DNA of 64,000 bases from positions 1 through 64,000 of the forward strand of contig CAXXPQ010000005.1 in the NCBI GenBank assembly GCA_963668655.2, given 5' to 3'. Below the pieces are notes generated by a model that did no database searches, was not told the DNA's origin, and worked only from the letters and a program-made list of their open reading frames with translations. Numbering within the stretch: position 1 is the first letter of the stretch; each line of letters begins with the position of its first letter. The DNA comes from G963668655 sp963668655. GTDB taxonomy: Bacteria; Myxococcota_A; SURF-8. Positions 49,380 through 58,415 of the stretch are shown here, piece after piece. The position numbers and the translations under genes are program-made.

Positions 49380-50912
49380 TCAGATTGCCGCCTTGGCCTT
49401 GTCTTCCTCCGCTTTGTTGAAAAGTTTGCGGAACACCAACAGACCGAAAGGACTCAAGGTGGCGATGGCACCGATCCACACCCATACCATGTAGTGATTC
49501 GGATAGGATTCCGCGCCCTCCGGCGTGTAGGTGGAGACCAGCCAGCCGGACATGGGACCGACGAACAGCTTGGCGGCGAAGTACGGCAGATAGGAAAGGG
49601 CGATGTAACTGCCCTCCTTGCCTTTGGGGGCGATATCTGCGGTGAACTGCATCAGGCGGGGCGACCAGAACGCTTCGCCGATGGTGAAGACGATGATGAA
49701 GAAGATCAGGGAGAAAAAGACCGAGTTGCGCAGTTCCTCGGGAACTTCCAGCCAGCGCACGAAAACCAGTTCTCCCACCCAGGTGTGGGTCAGCGGCGCG
49801 AAGATCTCCGCCGGAAGCGTAGCAATGAACACCGAACTCGCGGAGAGGATCGTTCCCAGGATCATGATGCGATACGAACTGATTTTCTTCGTCAAGGCCG
49901 CGATGAAGGGCACCAGGAAGACGATCATCGTCGGATTCAGCACGCCGTAGATGTTTCCGATCTTGACGCCCTCGCCCAGGAGCCGGATGCCGTACGGGGG
50001 GAAGGTGTAGTGAAAATGATAGAACACCAGCCGCACCGGAACCAGAATCCCCAGCATGAACATGAAGACCCAGAAGGCTTTGTGGGAAATGACTTCCTTG
50101 AAAATGTTGATCGTATCGATTCCGGCCGTCTTGGCCGTTTTCAGCGTGGCGGAAAGAATGCCGCCTTCCTGCATGATTTTCGTGGGTTTGAGCACCACGC
50201 GACCGTCGTCCATCATTTCCACGCCTTCGCGTATGAGCAGGATGGAGATGAACTCCGGGATGGTGATGGCGAAGCCCACCACGAAAATGATCTGATAGGT
50301 GGACAGCTCGATTCCAAGCCCGGGCAGTGTGTGCATGCCGTGTTCGCCGAATCCCCGACGCACCCAGTCGAAAATCAGCCCGCCCAGCGCCCAGCCGACG
50401 TTCATCAGCGTGTAGAACAGTCCGAATCCCAGGGCGGCCTGTTCCCGGGTGGTGAAGCGCTTGATGCCCACGGACAGCACCGGCCCCATGATGGCGATTC
50501 CAACGGCCATGGGAACGAAGCCGATGATCGACACCAGGTAGATGTTATGGGTCAACGGCATGCAGAAGCGGGCGAAGAGCAGCACTACCGCTCCCATGAT
50601 GAGCGTCCGCCGGATGCCGATGGCGTCCACCACCGCGCCCACCATCATGGTGACGATGGTCAGCCCCACGCTCCAGACGCCGATATAACTGCCGGCCGCG
50701 ATGTCGCTCAGGCCGCAATCCTTGTGGAGAAACAGGACGAAGGCCATGTTCATCCCGCCGTAGGCGGAATATTCCAGAATTTTGGAGAAATACAGCAGGT
50801 AAAGATCCCGGGGGCATCCTTTCAGTCCCTTGGCGTAGCTCCACACGATATAGACGAAACCGAGCAGCAGCGCGGCGCCGAATATCCAGGTGATGGCGTC
50901 CAGAAAACTCAT
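49380..50912 (-). CDS. Major facilitator superfamily transporter
   Basis: The 510-residue protein has about 12 to 14 hydrophobic segments and MFS-like loop features (GLTIVTMMVGAVVDAIGIRRTL in the loop 2-3 position). The middle and C-half resemble peptide (POT) or related exporters more than sugar porters, but the substrate is not clear. AGGAGA precedes its ATG. It is monocistronic and divergent from the DUF1566 gene. Confidence 0.85.
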   Translation of the reverse strand: MSFLDAITWIFGAALLLGFVYIVWSYAKGLKGCPRDLYLLYFSKILEYSAYGGMNMAFVLFLHKDCGLSDIAAGSYIGVWSVGLTIVTMMVGAVVDAIGIRRTLIMGAVVLLFARFCMPLTHNIYLVSIIGFVPMAVGIAIMGPVLSVGIKRFTTREQAALGFGLFYTLMNVGWALGGLIFDWVRRGFGEHGMHTLPGLGIELSTYQIIFVVGFAITIPEFISILLIREGVEMMDDGRVVLKPTKIMQEGGILSATLKTAKTAGIDTINIFKEVISHKAFWVFMFMLGILVPVRLVFYHFHYTFPPYGIRLLGEGVKIGNIYGVLNPTMIVFLVPFIAALTKKISSYRIMILGTILSASSVFIATLPAEIFAPLTHTWVGELVFVRWLEVPEELRNSVFFSLIFFIIVFTIGEAFWSPRLMQFTADIAPKGKEGSYIALSYLPYFAAKLFVGPMSGWLVSTYTPEGAESYPNHYMVWVWIGAIATLSPFGLLVFRKLFNKAEEDKAKAAI

Positions 50913-51004
50913 GGAATCTCCTTTTTCATGATGCCGGGGGAAGGGAATGATTATCGAACGAACCGTGTCAGCTTATCAGAAGCGCCGCCGGAAAGAAAAT
51001 GATT

Positions 51005-51033
51005 TTCAAAAACGGGTGGAGATCGTGTATTAT
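51005..51033 (+). promoter_or_regulatory. Promoter of the DUF1566-like lipoprotein gene
   Basis: TTCAAA (51005-51010), 17 bases and TATTAT (51028-51033), about 40 bases upstream of the ATG. Confidence 0.55.
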
Positions 51034-51071
51034 CTACCGCAAAGCGAACGTTCAACCGGAAAGGAAGTGAC

Positions 51072-51731
51072 ATGTTGGGAAAGTCGATCGCGGGAATCGC
51101 CGTTTTTGCAATTGGATTGAGCGTGGCCTGCTGTTGTTCCGTCAAGACGGGCACGCCGGACAAGACGGAGACGGCGAAAAGCGCCGATGCCGCCTTGACC
51201 TATGGGCGGTACGTGCTTTCCGACGATTTTGTTCTGGACGAAAAGACCGGCCTGACCTGGCAAAGAAGCGCTGCGCCGGAAAAAATGACCTGGAAGGACG
51301 GGAAGAAATATTGCGAGGAACTGTCCATCGGAAGCCTGTCGGATTGGCGCTTGCCGAAAAAGCGTGAATTGCGCACCCTGCAACTGAAGCGAAAGGAGCT
51401 GCGCGAAATTCAGCCCGAGGGAAAGCTTCCGGATTGCCGCTGGGCGCCCGGGGTCTGGCAGGGCGACTGCTCCTGGCACTGGTCGTGTTCTCCCCATCGG
51501 AGCAAGAGCTATTACGCCTGGTACGTCTCCACCTTCACGGGGATGGAGGACTATCACGAGGAAAAGACCGTCCACAACGTCCGCTGTGTGACCGGAGCGC
51601 ATTTGCCCGACCTGCCTGATGACGAGCCGAGGACGGAAATGAAGAAAGAGGGTCCGGCCGAAACGGAAAAAGCTTCCGATCCGACGGAAGAACCGCCGAA
51701 GGAATCGCCGGTTTCCGAAGCGGTGAAATAA
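51072..51731 (+). CDS. DUF1566 (Lcl C-terminal-like) domain lipoprotein
   Basis: The 219-residue protein has a lipoprotein signal (hydrophobic core then VACCC, Cys near 20). A DUF1566-type domain (about 45-175) has EKTGLTWQRSAAPEKMTWKDG and the hallmark LSDWRLPKKRELRTL. A Pro/Glu/Lys-rich tail follows. DUF1566 proteins are exported, with a possible C-type lectin-like fold and unknown ligand. AAGGAAG precedes the ATG. It stands between the MFS and cysteine synthase genes with its own promoter. Confidence 0.85.
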   Translation: MLGKSIAGIAVFAIGLSVACCCSVKTGTPDKTETAKSADAALTYGRYVLSDDFVLDEKTGLTWQRSAAPEKMTWKDGKKYCEELSIGSLSDWRLPKKRELRTLQLKRKELREIQPEGKLPDCRWAPGVWQGDCSWHWSCSPHRSKSYYAWYVSTFTGMEDYHEEKTVHNVRCVTGAHLPDLPDDEPRTEMKKEGPAETEKASDPTEEPPKESPVSEAVK

Positions 51732-51852
51732 GATTCTTCCCTCCTGTCCGAAGACAAGAAGAATTCGTTCGTTTTTCCGCCGTTTTCGGTAAAGGCGGCC
51801 GAACGAACAGAAAATGCTCGTCGCCCCGTATTTTCGCAAAGCGTCATTTGTT

Positions 51853-51880
51853 TTGACTCCCGCCGAGCCGGTGCTATAAT
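51853..51880 (+). promoter_or_regulatory. Promoter of the cysteine synthase gene
   Basis: TTGACT (51853-51858), 16 bases and a perfect TATAAT (51875-51880), about 65 bases upstream of the ATG. The leader is too short to hold a known riboswitch. Confidence 0.87.
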
Positions 51881-51945
51881 CCGACCTCATTGTTCGTCGT
51901 CAAGGTGAAATTCCTATAGGCTTAGTCGGCATTCGAGGTGGCAAG

Positions 51946-52857
51946 ATGCGAAAAGGAAGCGTTCTCGATCTGATCGGTTACACCCCCATGATTCAAATCC
52001 CCAGCCTGATTTCCGCTCCGGTATACGGCAAGGCGGAGTTCCTCAATCCCGGGGGATCCATCAAGGATCGTATCGCCAAGCATCTTATCGAAACGGCGGA
52101 GAAGGAAGGCCGCCTGAAGCCGGGCACGATCATCGTGGAGGCCACCAGCGGAAACACCGGCATCGGTCTGGCCCTGGTGGGTGTTCAGAAGGGCTACAAG
52201 GTCGTCATCGTCATGCCCGAATCCATGAGCGAGGAACGCAAGAAGATCATCCGCGCCCTGGGAGCGGAACTGGTGCCCACTCCGGCGGGAAAGAGCATCG
52301 CCGGGGCGGTGGAAAAGGCCAACGAACTCGTGGAGCGCAACGAGAACACCTGGCTCGTCAACCAGTTCGGCAATCCGCACAACCCGGAAGTCCACTACCG
52401 AACCACCGGGCCCGAAATCTGGGAGCAGATGGAAGGGCGGGTGGACGCCTTCGTGGCGGGCGTGGGAAGCGGCGGCACCTTGCAAGGCGTGGGCGCTTTT
52501 CTGAAGGAAAAAAATCCCGACATCAAGCTTATCGCCGTGGAGCCGGAAGGGGCCTCGGCGCTTCTGGGCGAAGAGCCCGGCCTGCACAAGATCCACCAGA
52601 TTCAGGGCATCGGAGACGGTTTCGTTCCGGAGGTGCTGGACACGAAGATCATCGACGCCGTTTCCTGCGTGTCGGACGACGACGCCATCTATACCACCCG
52701 CATGCTGGCGCGCCGCTGCGGACTTCTGGTGGGCACCAGTTCGGGCGCCAATGTCTGGGCTGCCCGCAAGGCCGCCGAAGACCTGGGACCGGAAGCTCGT
52801 GTCGCCACCATTCTCCCGGATCGCGCGGAACGTTATTTCTCCACGGCCCTTATATAG
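51946..52857 (+). CDS. Cysteine synthase (O-acetylserine sulfhydrylase), CysK/CysM type
   Basis: The 303-residue PLP enzyme has the Lys Schiff-base motif FLNPGGSIKDRIA (Lys near 41), the substrate loop EATSGNTGIGLAL, the phosphate loop GVGSGGTLQGVG and the C-terminal GTSSGAN. It makes L-cysteine from O-acetylserine and sulfide. CysK and CysM cannot be distinguished here; cystathionine beta-synthase is less likely because the regulatory domain is absent. GAGGTGG precedes the ATG. Confidence 0.94.
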   Translation: MRKGSVLDLIGYTPMIQIPSLISAPVYGKAEFLNPGGSIKDRIAKHLIETAEKEGRLKPGTIIVEATSGNTGIGLALVGVQKGYKVVIVMPESMSEERKKIIRALGAELVPTPAGKSIAGAVEKANELVERNENTWLVNQFGNPHNPEVHYRTTGPEIWEQMEGRVDAFVAGVGSGGTLQGVGAFLKEKNPDIKLIAVEPEGASALLGEEPGLHKIHQIQGIGDGFVPEVLDTKIIDAVSCVSDDDAIYTTRMLARRCGLLVGTSSGANVWAARKAAEDLGPEARVATILPDRAERYFSTALI

Positions 52858-52863
52858 CGGATT

Positions 52864-54957
52864 CTATTTCCCGATTCCCTGCGGAGATGGAAGCGTTTCC
52901 AGATTCGCGGGGATCCAGGACAGGCCCGCCGTCTGGGTGTAATCCAGAATATCCGCCAGACCGGTCAACTGTTTGCGCAGGTCGTCCGTCCGCTGTTCAT
53001 CGGATCCGATGCGGTTGACTTTTTCCTTTGGATCCCGCTTCAGATCGTACATTTCCCGAATGTTCCGCCCACGGTCCCAGACGAACTTCCAGTCTCCGGA
53101 GACGATGCCCCAGCCCAGGAAGTAGCCGTTGTAGACGGACGTGAGCCAGATCGGTTCCCCGCGGGCCGCGATGGCGGCGGAATCGAAGAGGTTCACGCCG
53201 TCGTAGCGGGTCATCATGGGGTGAAATCCCAGGACGCCTAGCAGGGAAGGGGCGACATCCACATGGGACACCGGCAGATTCTCGACGCGCCCGGCCTGTC
53301 CGGGCAGGTAAATCCAGAGCGGCACATGCACTTGTTCGTCGTACAGGCTGTTCAGGTGGTAGCGTCCCCCGTGGTCGTCGAACTCCTCGCCGTGGTCGGC
53401 GGTGAGGATCAGGATGGGGCGCTCGGATTCCGGCAGGGCGAAGAGCCGTTCGAAAAAAGGTCGGGCGGCGCGGGCCGTCTGACGGATCGCCTGGCGATAG
53501 CGGTTCAAAACGGGACTTTCCGGCTCTCCCTTCACGAAATACGGGTCGTGGGTATCGTACAGGTGAATCCACAGGAACCGGGGATGTCTTTTCTGTTTCT
53601 CCAGCCAGTTCGATTGCGTCACCCGCTCCATGATCCAGTCGGAGGTGAAGCCGTTTACGGATTCGTACTCGGCGAAGGTCTTTTCGTCGAACAGGCTGGA
53701 CAGCCGTCCGCCGTAATCCATACGATCCTTGGCGGTTATCAATTCGCTCGTATAACCGCGATTCTTGAAGTGATGCAGGAGGGAGTCTCCCAGGTTCACC
53801 CCGAAGTAACCTTTCAGGGTGGTGACGTATCGCCCGGCGATGAGCCCCACCGAGGAGACGCGCGTTCCGTTGCCCACGCTGTAGGCTCTCTTGTAGCGGA
53901 AAAATGCTTCTCGTTGTTCTTCCAGAACGGGAATTTCGTGAACGAAAGTCTCCATGTGATCGGCGCGGAACGCGTCCGAACTGACGATGCAGACCGAGCG
54001 GCCGGCCAACCCGTCGATGGGAAGCGCCGCCCGCCTTCCGGCTCTCCGGCGCGCGAAGCGGTCCAGGATCTCCAGACTCAGATCCTGTCCGTCGCAGTTC
54101 TGGGCGATACCGTCATTGACGATCTCCTCGGCGAAGGGGCTGATGCCCGGGTGCCCTTCCAGGCAGTCGCGAAGGACGCTCAGGCTGCCCGATCCGTCGT
54201 TGTCCGTGTCGCTGATCCGGGCGGCCCAGTGATCCAGATTGGCGCTCCACAGGGACCGATCGTAAAGGGAGGCGCGCATGTCCGGCGAACGAAGCGAGAG
54301 AAGCTGCACGGCGGCGAAAGCGAGCAGAATCAGAAGAGAAAGAAGCAACGCGGCTTTTCCCCGATTTGCGGCGGGGCGCTTTTCCGGATGAAGGTCGGCT
54401 GCGGCCAGCAGGGACAGCAGCAGGGCGGCGAGAATCATGTGATCGTGCATGACCACGTTGATGCGGACAAACATGATGCGATGCACGAGGACGATGCTCA
54501 GCACGGCAAGGACGAGCAGGACGCGGATGATCCACGCTTTGCGTGTCCCCAAAAGCAGGGCGGAGACGAAGACGGGGCCGACGACCAGCGTACCGAGCAG
54601 CGCCGACGCGGACAGTTTCAGGCGGAAGAAAAGATAGTCCGCCAGCGGAACGTATCGGGACATCAGCACCCAGACGACAAGCATGGCGCTTACCGGGAGT
54701 CCCGAAAGAGCCAGAGACAGAGATTCCTTACGGGCGCCGTTTCCGAGGATTCGTTCCTTTAGAAACGCCGCGATTCCGCCCCAGAAAAGGACCGTGACGG
54801 AGAGCCAGGCTGCATGGATGCAGAAGGACCAGAGGATCGCCGTTGTCGGATTCCGTGCCGGAAGGCGACACATGGAGCCGCCCAGAAGGAAAAAGGCCGC
54901 ATCCAGAGCGGTCAGGACGAGAATGACGAGGCCCAGACGAATGGGGGACCAGAACAT
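52864..54957 (-). CDS. Membrane sulfatase-fold enzyme with a MopE-like metal-binding motif
   Basis: The 697-residue protein has six or so N-terminal transmembrane helices (residues 1-225). A motif typical of MopE-type repeats follows (about 250-292: DTDNDGSGS ... EIVNDGIAQNCDGQD). The sulfatase/alkaline-phosphatase-like domain has GRSVCIVSSDAFRAD, WIHLYDTHDPY and LTADHGEEFDDHG. The formylglycine motif CxPSR is absent; a Thr in VGNGTRVSS is a likely nucleophile, as in lipid A phosphoethanolamine or lipoteichoic acid-type transferases. It should act on envelope lipids or glycans. ATG 54957 follows AGGA. Confidence 0.85.
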   Translation of the reverse strand: MFWSPIRLGLVILVLTALDAAFFLLGGSMCRLPARNPTTAILWSFCIHAAWLSVTVLFWGGIAAFLKERILGNGARKESLSLALSGLPVSAMLVVWVLMSRYVPLADYLFFRLKLSASALLGTLVVGPVFVSALLLGTRKAWIIRVLLVLAVLSIVLVHRIMFVRINVVMHDHMILAALLLSLLAAADLHPEKRPAANRGKAALLLSLLILLAFAAVQLLSLRSPDMRASLYDRSLWSANLDHWAARISDTDNDGSGSLSVLRDCLEGHPGISPFAEEIVNDGIAQNCDGQDLSLEILDRFARRRAGRRAALPIDGLAGRSVCIVSSDAFRADHMETFVHEIPVLEEQREAFFRYKRAYSVGNGTRVSSVGLIAGRYVTTLKGYFGVNLGDSLLHHFKNRGYTSELITAKDRMDYGGRLSSLFDEKTFAEYESVNGFTSDWIMERVTQSNWLEKQKRHPRFLWIHLYDTHDPYFVKGEPESPVLNRYRQAIRQTARAARPFFERLFALPESERPILILTADHGEEFDDHGGRYHLNSLYDEQVHVPLWIYLPGQAGRVENLPVSHVDVAPSLLGVLGFHPMMTRYDGVNLFDSAAIAARGEPIWLTSVYNGYFLGWGIVSGDWKFVWDRGRNIREMYDLKRDPKEKVNRIGSDEQRTDDLRKQLTGLADILDYTQTAGLSWIPANLETLPSPQGIGK

Positions 54958-55022
54958 GGTTGCATCCTTCGCGTTTCGCAACGCGGCGCATGAAAGAAAA
55001 AAACGACGGCCGCCGGATCCGT

Positions 55023-55051
55023 ATATTACGTGCGCGCGGGCAGGAAGTCAA
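55023..55051 (-). promoter_or_regulatory. Promoter of the sulfatase-fold enzyme gene
   Basis: On the minus strand TTGACT (55046-55051), 17 bases and TAATAT (55023-55028), about 65 bases before the ATG. Confidence 0.72.
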
Positions 55052-55120
55052 AAGCTATCCCATCGTGGTCAACGGCGGGAACTCGCGGCGAACGTTCCTC
55101 ACGCATAATGAAACGCAACG

Positions 55121-55148
55121 TTGACTTTTGCTCGCAGCCCGCTAGAAT
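55121..55148 (+). promoter_or_regulatory. Promoter of the S10 peptidase-OmpA operon
   Basis: TTGACT (55121-55126), 16 bases and TAGAAT (55143-55148), about 40 bases before the ATG at 55191. Confidence 0.78.
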
Positions 55149-55190
55149 TCCACGAAGACATTCGTCAACCCCAACACAAGGAACAACGGT

Positions 55191-57089
55191 ATGCGCATTT
55201 TTCCTTTCATTCCGATTCTGATGTTCGCCCTGCTTCTTTCCTGTTCCGATTCGAACGATGACGTCTCTTCGGACGGCGATACGGAGGCTCCCGACGGCGA
55301 TTCCATCGTGGGAGACGGCGATGAGAATCCGGACGGAGACATGGAACCGGACGGCGATTCGGAGGATGAAACGCCGGTGGATGGAGATCCGGATTCCGAT
55401 CCGGAGGAAGACGCGCCGCCGTTGCCGTTGGAGCCGGAGGCGGGCTTCATGCCCATCGAATCGGTAAGTTATTCCATCCGGCGAGACGGGCTGGACGAGG
55501 TGCCCCTGAAATCTTCGGAAGCGCGTCTGTGGTACGTGTTCCAGCCGGCGGAGGAGAATCCGGACGAAAAGCCTCTCTTCATCTTCTTCAACGGCGGCCC
55601 GGGATCCGCCACGGGGTTGCTTTTCGGATTCAACACTTCTCATTACACCTTGGATCCGGCCATGACGGACGGCGCGCCTTACGTCGAAAATCCCCATAGC
55701 TGGACCCGCCTGGGCAATCTGCTTTACGTGGACGCGCGCCAGACAGGCTTTTCCCACGGGTTGCTGGAAAAAGACATCGACGTGGAGGACGTACGCTCTG
55801 ACGAATTCACGGCCAAGAACTTCAACTGCCTGTTCGATGGAGCGGACTTCGTGAGGCTGCTGCTGCGTTTCATCGGTTCCCATCCGCAGTTGAAGGACAA
55901 TCAGGTCGTGATCGCGGGCGAAAGCTACGGGGGCATTCGCGCCACGGTCATGCTGCAACTGCTGCTTTTCTATTCGGAATACGGCGACGGCTCGCGGATG
56001 TACAAGGATCCCGCCCTGGCGGCCGAGATCCAGGCCCATGTAGACGAAGTGTTTCCCGAATACGCGGGCACGGTCGCCCCGCCGGAAGTCATGGCTCGGC
56101 AGTTCGGTTACCAGGTTCTGATTCAGCCGCTTCTCTCCGGAAAACACCAGGACGACGTGGCGGGCGAGCTTTGGGAGCAAGACGATTCTCCGCTCTTCCG
56201 CATCGCCGCCGAGGAAGGCCTGCAATACGTTCCCTGCCGCTTGCAGGCGGATCCGGACTGCGATCCCCACGACAACGGGCTGATGTTTCTGCTGAACGAG
56301 GCGGAGCGGGATATCTACAACTACAGCCAGCCCTACAACTGGATGAACGACGTATCCGACGAGGTCACCGCCGAACTTCTGATTCTGGAAAACCTGAAGG
56401 CCGTGACGATGTTCGATCTGGAAACCGTGGAGGAACTGTACGCGGAAAATCGGGCCGACGTCTATCGCCGCATTCGCTTGCCCGAGGAACGGAAATCGGC
56501 AAGCTTCGCCTATGAAAAATGGATGAACGATTCTCGTATTCCCTTCGCCCTGCGCCTGCTCTGGCAAAAGAAAAGCGAGCGAACGGGACGCACTCCCGGA
56601 GATCTCGTTACGGGCGATCTGGATCAGACCTTCGGGGCTCTTCAGCCCTGGGATCAGTTTTACATGTCCATTCACGAGATCGTGAACGCCGTTTTCTACC
56701 TGAACGATCTCATCATGTACGAAATCGATCCGTTCCAGACGGTCTACGGCGACCTGTTTCTGGAAAACCTGCTGTATGCGCACACGTTCATTACTCACGC
56801 TGCCTACGACATGATTATCTACGCCGACGCCCTGCCCGGCGCGCTGGAACGGCACACGGAGCAGGTGCAGAACGTATTGTATCAAGAAGCCGCCATCGGA
56901 GGGGAAGAGCGTCCCGGCCGGGTGACGGTGACGTACAAGGAAAACGCCTTTGCCGGCGTGGCAAGCGATACGGAACGCAGTTTCCGTTTCCCGGATTATT
57001 CCAACAGTTGCCACGCGGTGGAAATCACGGAACCGGAGGGATTTCTTTACGACGTGGAAACCTGGCTTTCGGAAACCGCGGTGGAATAG
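55191..57089 (+). CDS. S10 serine carboxypeptidase-like lipoprotein with Asp-Gly-Asp linker
   Basis: The 632-residue protein has a lipoprotein signal (ALLLSC, Cys near 18). An acidic DGD-rich linker (about 23-85) precedes an S10 alpha/beta-hydrolase domain. Diagnostic S10 motifs are FFNGGPGSATGLL (oxyanion region) and the nucleophile motif AGESYGGIRA. A His near the C-terminus in SNSCHAVEITEPEGF fits the catalytic His; the Asp is not assigned with certainty. It would cleave C-terminal residues from peptides outside the cell. It lies 50 bases upstream of an OmpA-family gene in a shared transcript. Confidence 0.87.
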   Translation: MRIFPFIPILMFALLLSCSDSNDDVSSDGDTEAPDGDSIVGDGDENPDGDMEPDGDSEDETPVDGDPDSDPEEDAPPLPLEPEAGFMPIESVSYSIRRDGLDEVPLKSSEARLWYVFQPAEENPDEKPLFIFFNGGPGSATGLLFGFNTSHYTLDPAMTDGAPYVENPHSWTRLGNLLYVDARQTGFSHGLLEKDIDVEDVRSDEFTAKNFNCLFDGADFVRLLLRFIGSHPQLKDNQVVIAGESYGGIRATVMLQLLLFYSEYGDGSRMYKDPALAAEIQAHVDEVFPEYAGTVAPPEVMARQFGYQVLIQPLLSGKHQDDVAGELWEQDDSPLFRIAAEEGLQYVPCRLQADPDCDPHDNGLMFLLNEAERDIYNYSQPYNWMNDVSDEVTAELLILENLKAVTMFDLETVEELYAENRADVYRRIRLPEERKSASFAYEKWMNDSRIPFALRLLWQKKSERTGRTPGDLVTGDLDQTFGALQPWDQFYMSIHEIVNAVFYLNDLIMYEIDPFQTVYGDLFLENLLYAHTFITHAAYDMIIYADALPGALERHTEQVQNVLYQEAAIGGEERPGRVTVTYKENAFAGVASDTERSFRFPDYSNSCHAVEITEPEGFLYDVETWLSETAVE

Positions 57090-57139
57090 AAACGTCCCGG
57101 GAAGAATCGGTTCCGGCCCAACGGTCGAAAGGAGACATC

Positions 57140-58165
57140 ATGGCGAAATATATCGTGATCTTGATAACTTGCCTGTTTCCCTTTCTCATTTCGGCCGAGC
57201 AGCCGGTGGAAATGCAGATCGTGACCGACGTGGTGGAAGGTGCGGGAAATGTCGGACTTCTGCTCGTCGCCCATCAGCCGGTCAAAGACGCCCGGCTCGT
57301 CATCGGCGGGCCGCACGGCGAGCGCACCGTTCGTTCGGGATTCATCGCCGCCGGAAGCCAGAAACTTCTGGCGATTCCGCAAAAGGTCGGGACGGTGACT
57401 TACGACGGCCGTCTGGACGTGGAGTTCGAGGACGGCCAAACGGGCTCCGCGCCCGTGAAATTCTCGCTTTCCGTGCTGGAGGGCATGCGGCTTTCCGTGA
57501 CGGAAAACGAGTTGGACCTGGAGAAGAAACGGCTCACCGTCCGAGCGTCCAGAGAGATTCAACGCGTTGAATATACTGTGATATCCGATACCGGAGCCGT
57601 GCTGGACGAGGGATCTTCCACGGACGTTACGGTGGACGATCCGAAGGCGATCCGCGTGACCTGGGCCGGAAAGGAAGGCGCGATTATCCGCATCGATCTG
57701 ACGGCCTTCGATGCGAAAAACACCTTTTCGAAGTTGGAACTTTCGCCTTGGTTCGTGGACGTGGAGCATGAAGAGGTCAATTTTCCCAGCGGATCCCACG
57801 TCATTCTGCCGAAGGAAGCGCCCAAACTGGACCGCGCCTACGCCCATCTTCAGGAAAAGGTCAATAAATACGGTAACCTGGTCAGTCTGAACCTTTACGT
57901 GGTGGGTTATACGGACACCGTGGGAAAACCCGATCACAACCTGGAACTGTCCAAGCGCCGGGCGCGTTCCATCGCGGCGTACATGAAGAAGCAAGGATTT
58001 AAATTTCCCGTGTATTATCAAGGATTTGGCGAGGAAGTTCTGGCCGTCCCCACGGAGGACGAAACCGACGAGGCCAAGAACAGACGGGCGCTCTACCTTC
58101 TAGGCGGGGATTTCAAACCCACCGGCCCGCAGATTCCACGGACGGATTGGAAACGGCTGGATTGA
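57140..58165 (+). CDS. OmpA-family protein (peptidoglycan-binding C-terminal domain)
   Basis: The 341-residue protein has a signal peptide (MAKYIVILITCLFPFLISA). A beta-rich N-terminal region (about 25-210) is followed by an OmpA-like domain (about 225-330, VVGYTDTVGKPDHNLELSKRRA...). This domain binds peptidoglycan and anchors the outer membrane or a periplasmic protein. The N-terminal part is not the eight-stranded barrel of classic OmpA, so it is probably a periplasmic or lipoprotein-like adaptor. AAGGAG precedes the ATG. Confidence 0.87.
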   Translation: MAKYIVILITCLFPFLISAEQPVEMQIVTDVVEGAGNVGLLLVAHQPVKDARLVIGGPHGERTVRSGFIAAGSQKLLAIPQKVGTVTYDGRLDVEFEDGQTGSAPVKFSLSVLEGMRLSVTENELDLEKKRLTVRASREIQRVEYTVISDTGAVLDEGSSTDVTVDDPKAIRVTWAGKEGAIIRIDLTAFDAKNTFSKLELSPWFVDVEHEEVNFPSGSHVILPKEAPKLDRAYAHLQEKVNKYGNLVSLNLYVVGYTDTVGKPDHNLELSKRRARSIAAYMKKQGFKFPVYYQGFGEEVLAVPTEDETDEAKNRRALYLLGGDFKPTGPQIPRTDWKRLD

Positions 58166-58268
58166 CCCGCCCATTCGCGGATCTCTCGATCCATTTTCGG
58201 GTTCGATCCTCCATCCCGATTTCGACATTCAAGGAGTGAAAAAATCGATCCGGCCGGGGCCGTTTTAT

Positions 58269-58291
58269 GGCTGGTGGTAGTACCACCAGCC
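58269..58291. terminator. Strong hairpin between convergent genes
   Basis: GGCTGGTGGT (58269-58278), loop AGT and ACCACCAGCC (58282-58291) form a perfect ten-base stem. It lies between the convergent OmpA-family and outer-membrane protein genes. T-runs on each side are weak, so it may be a bidirectional terminator or a dyad protecting mRNA ends. The rest of 58166-58415 shows no gene. Confidence 0.55.
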
Positions 58292-58415
58292 GGCTGTTAA
58301 TACTTTTGTAAAAAAGTTCGTCAATCCAAACATGCCGCCGAGAGGGGGGTGACGGTCTTGGGAAAGGGGACCGGTCGGCCGGCCCGTCATCCGAGATTCG
58401 GGATGAAAACGGGAC

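Noticed and set aside
51733..51777. Weak hairpin with a T-run after the DUF1566 gene
   Set aside because: The stem is imperfect and the T-run starts several bases away; termination is not supported enough to annotate.
51881..51945. Riboswitch or T-box in the cysteine synthase leader
   Set aside because: The leader is only about 60 bases, with no long stems or terminator.
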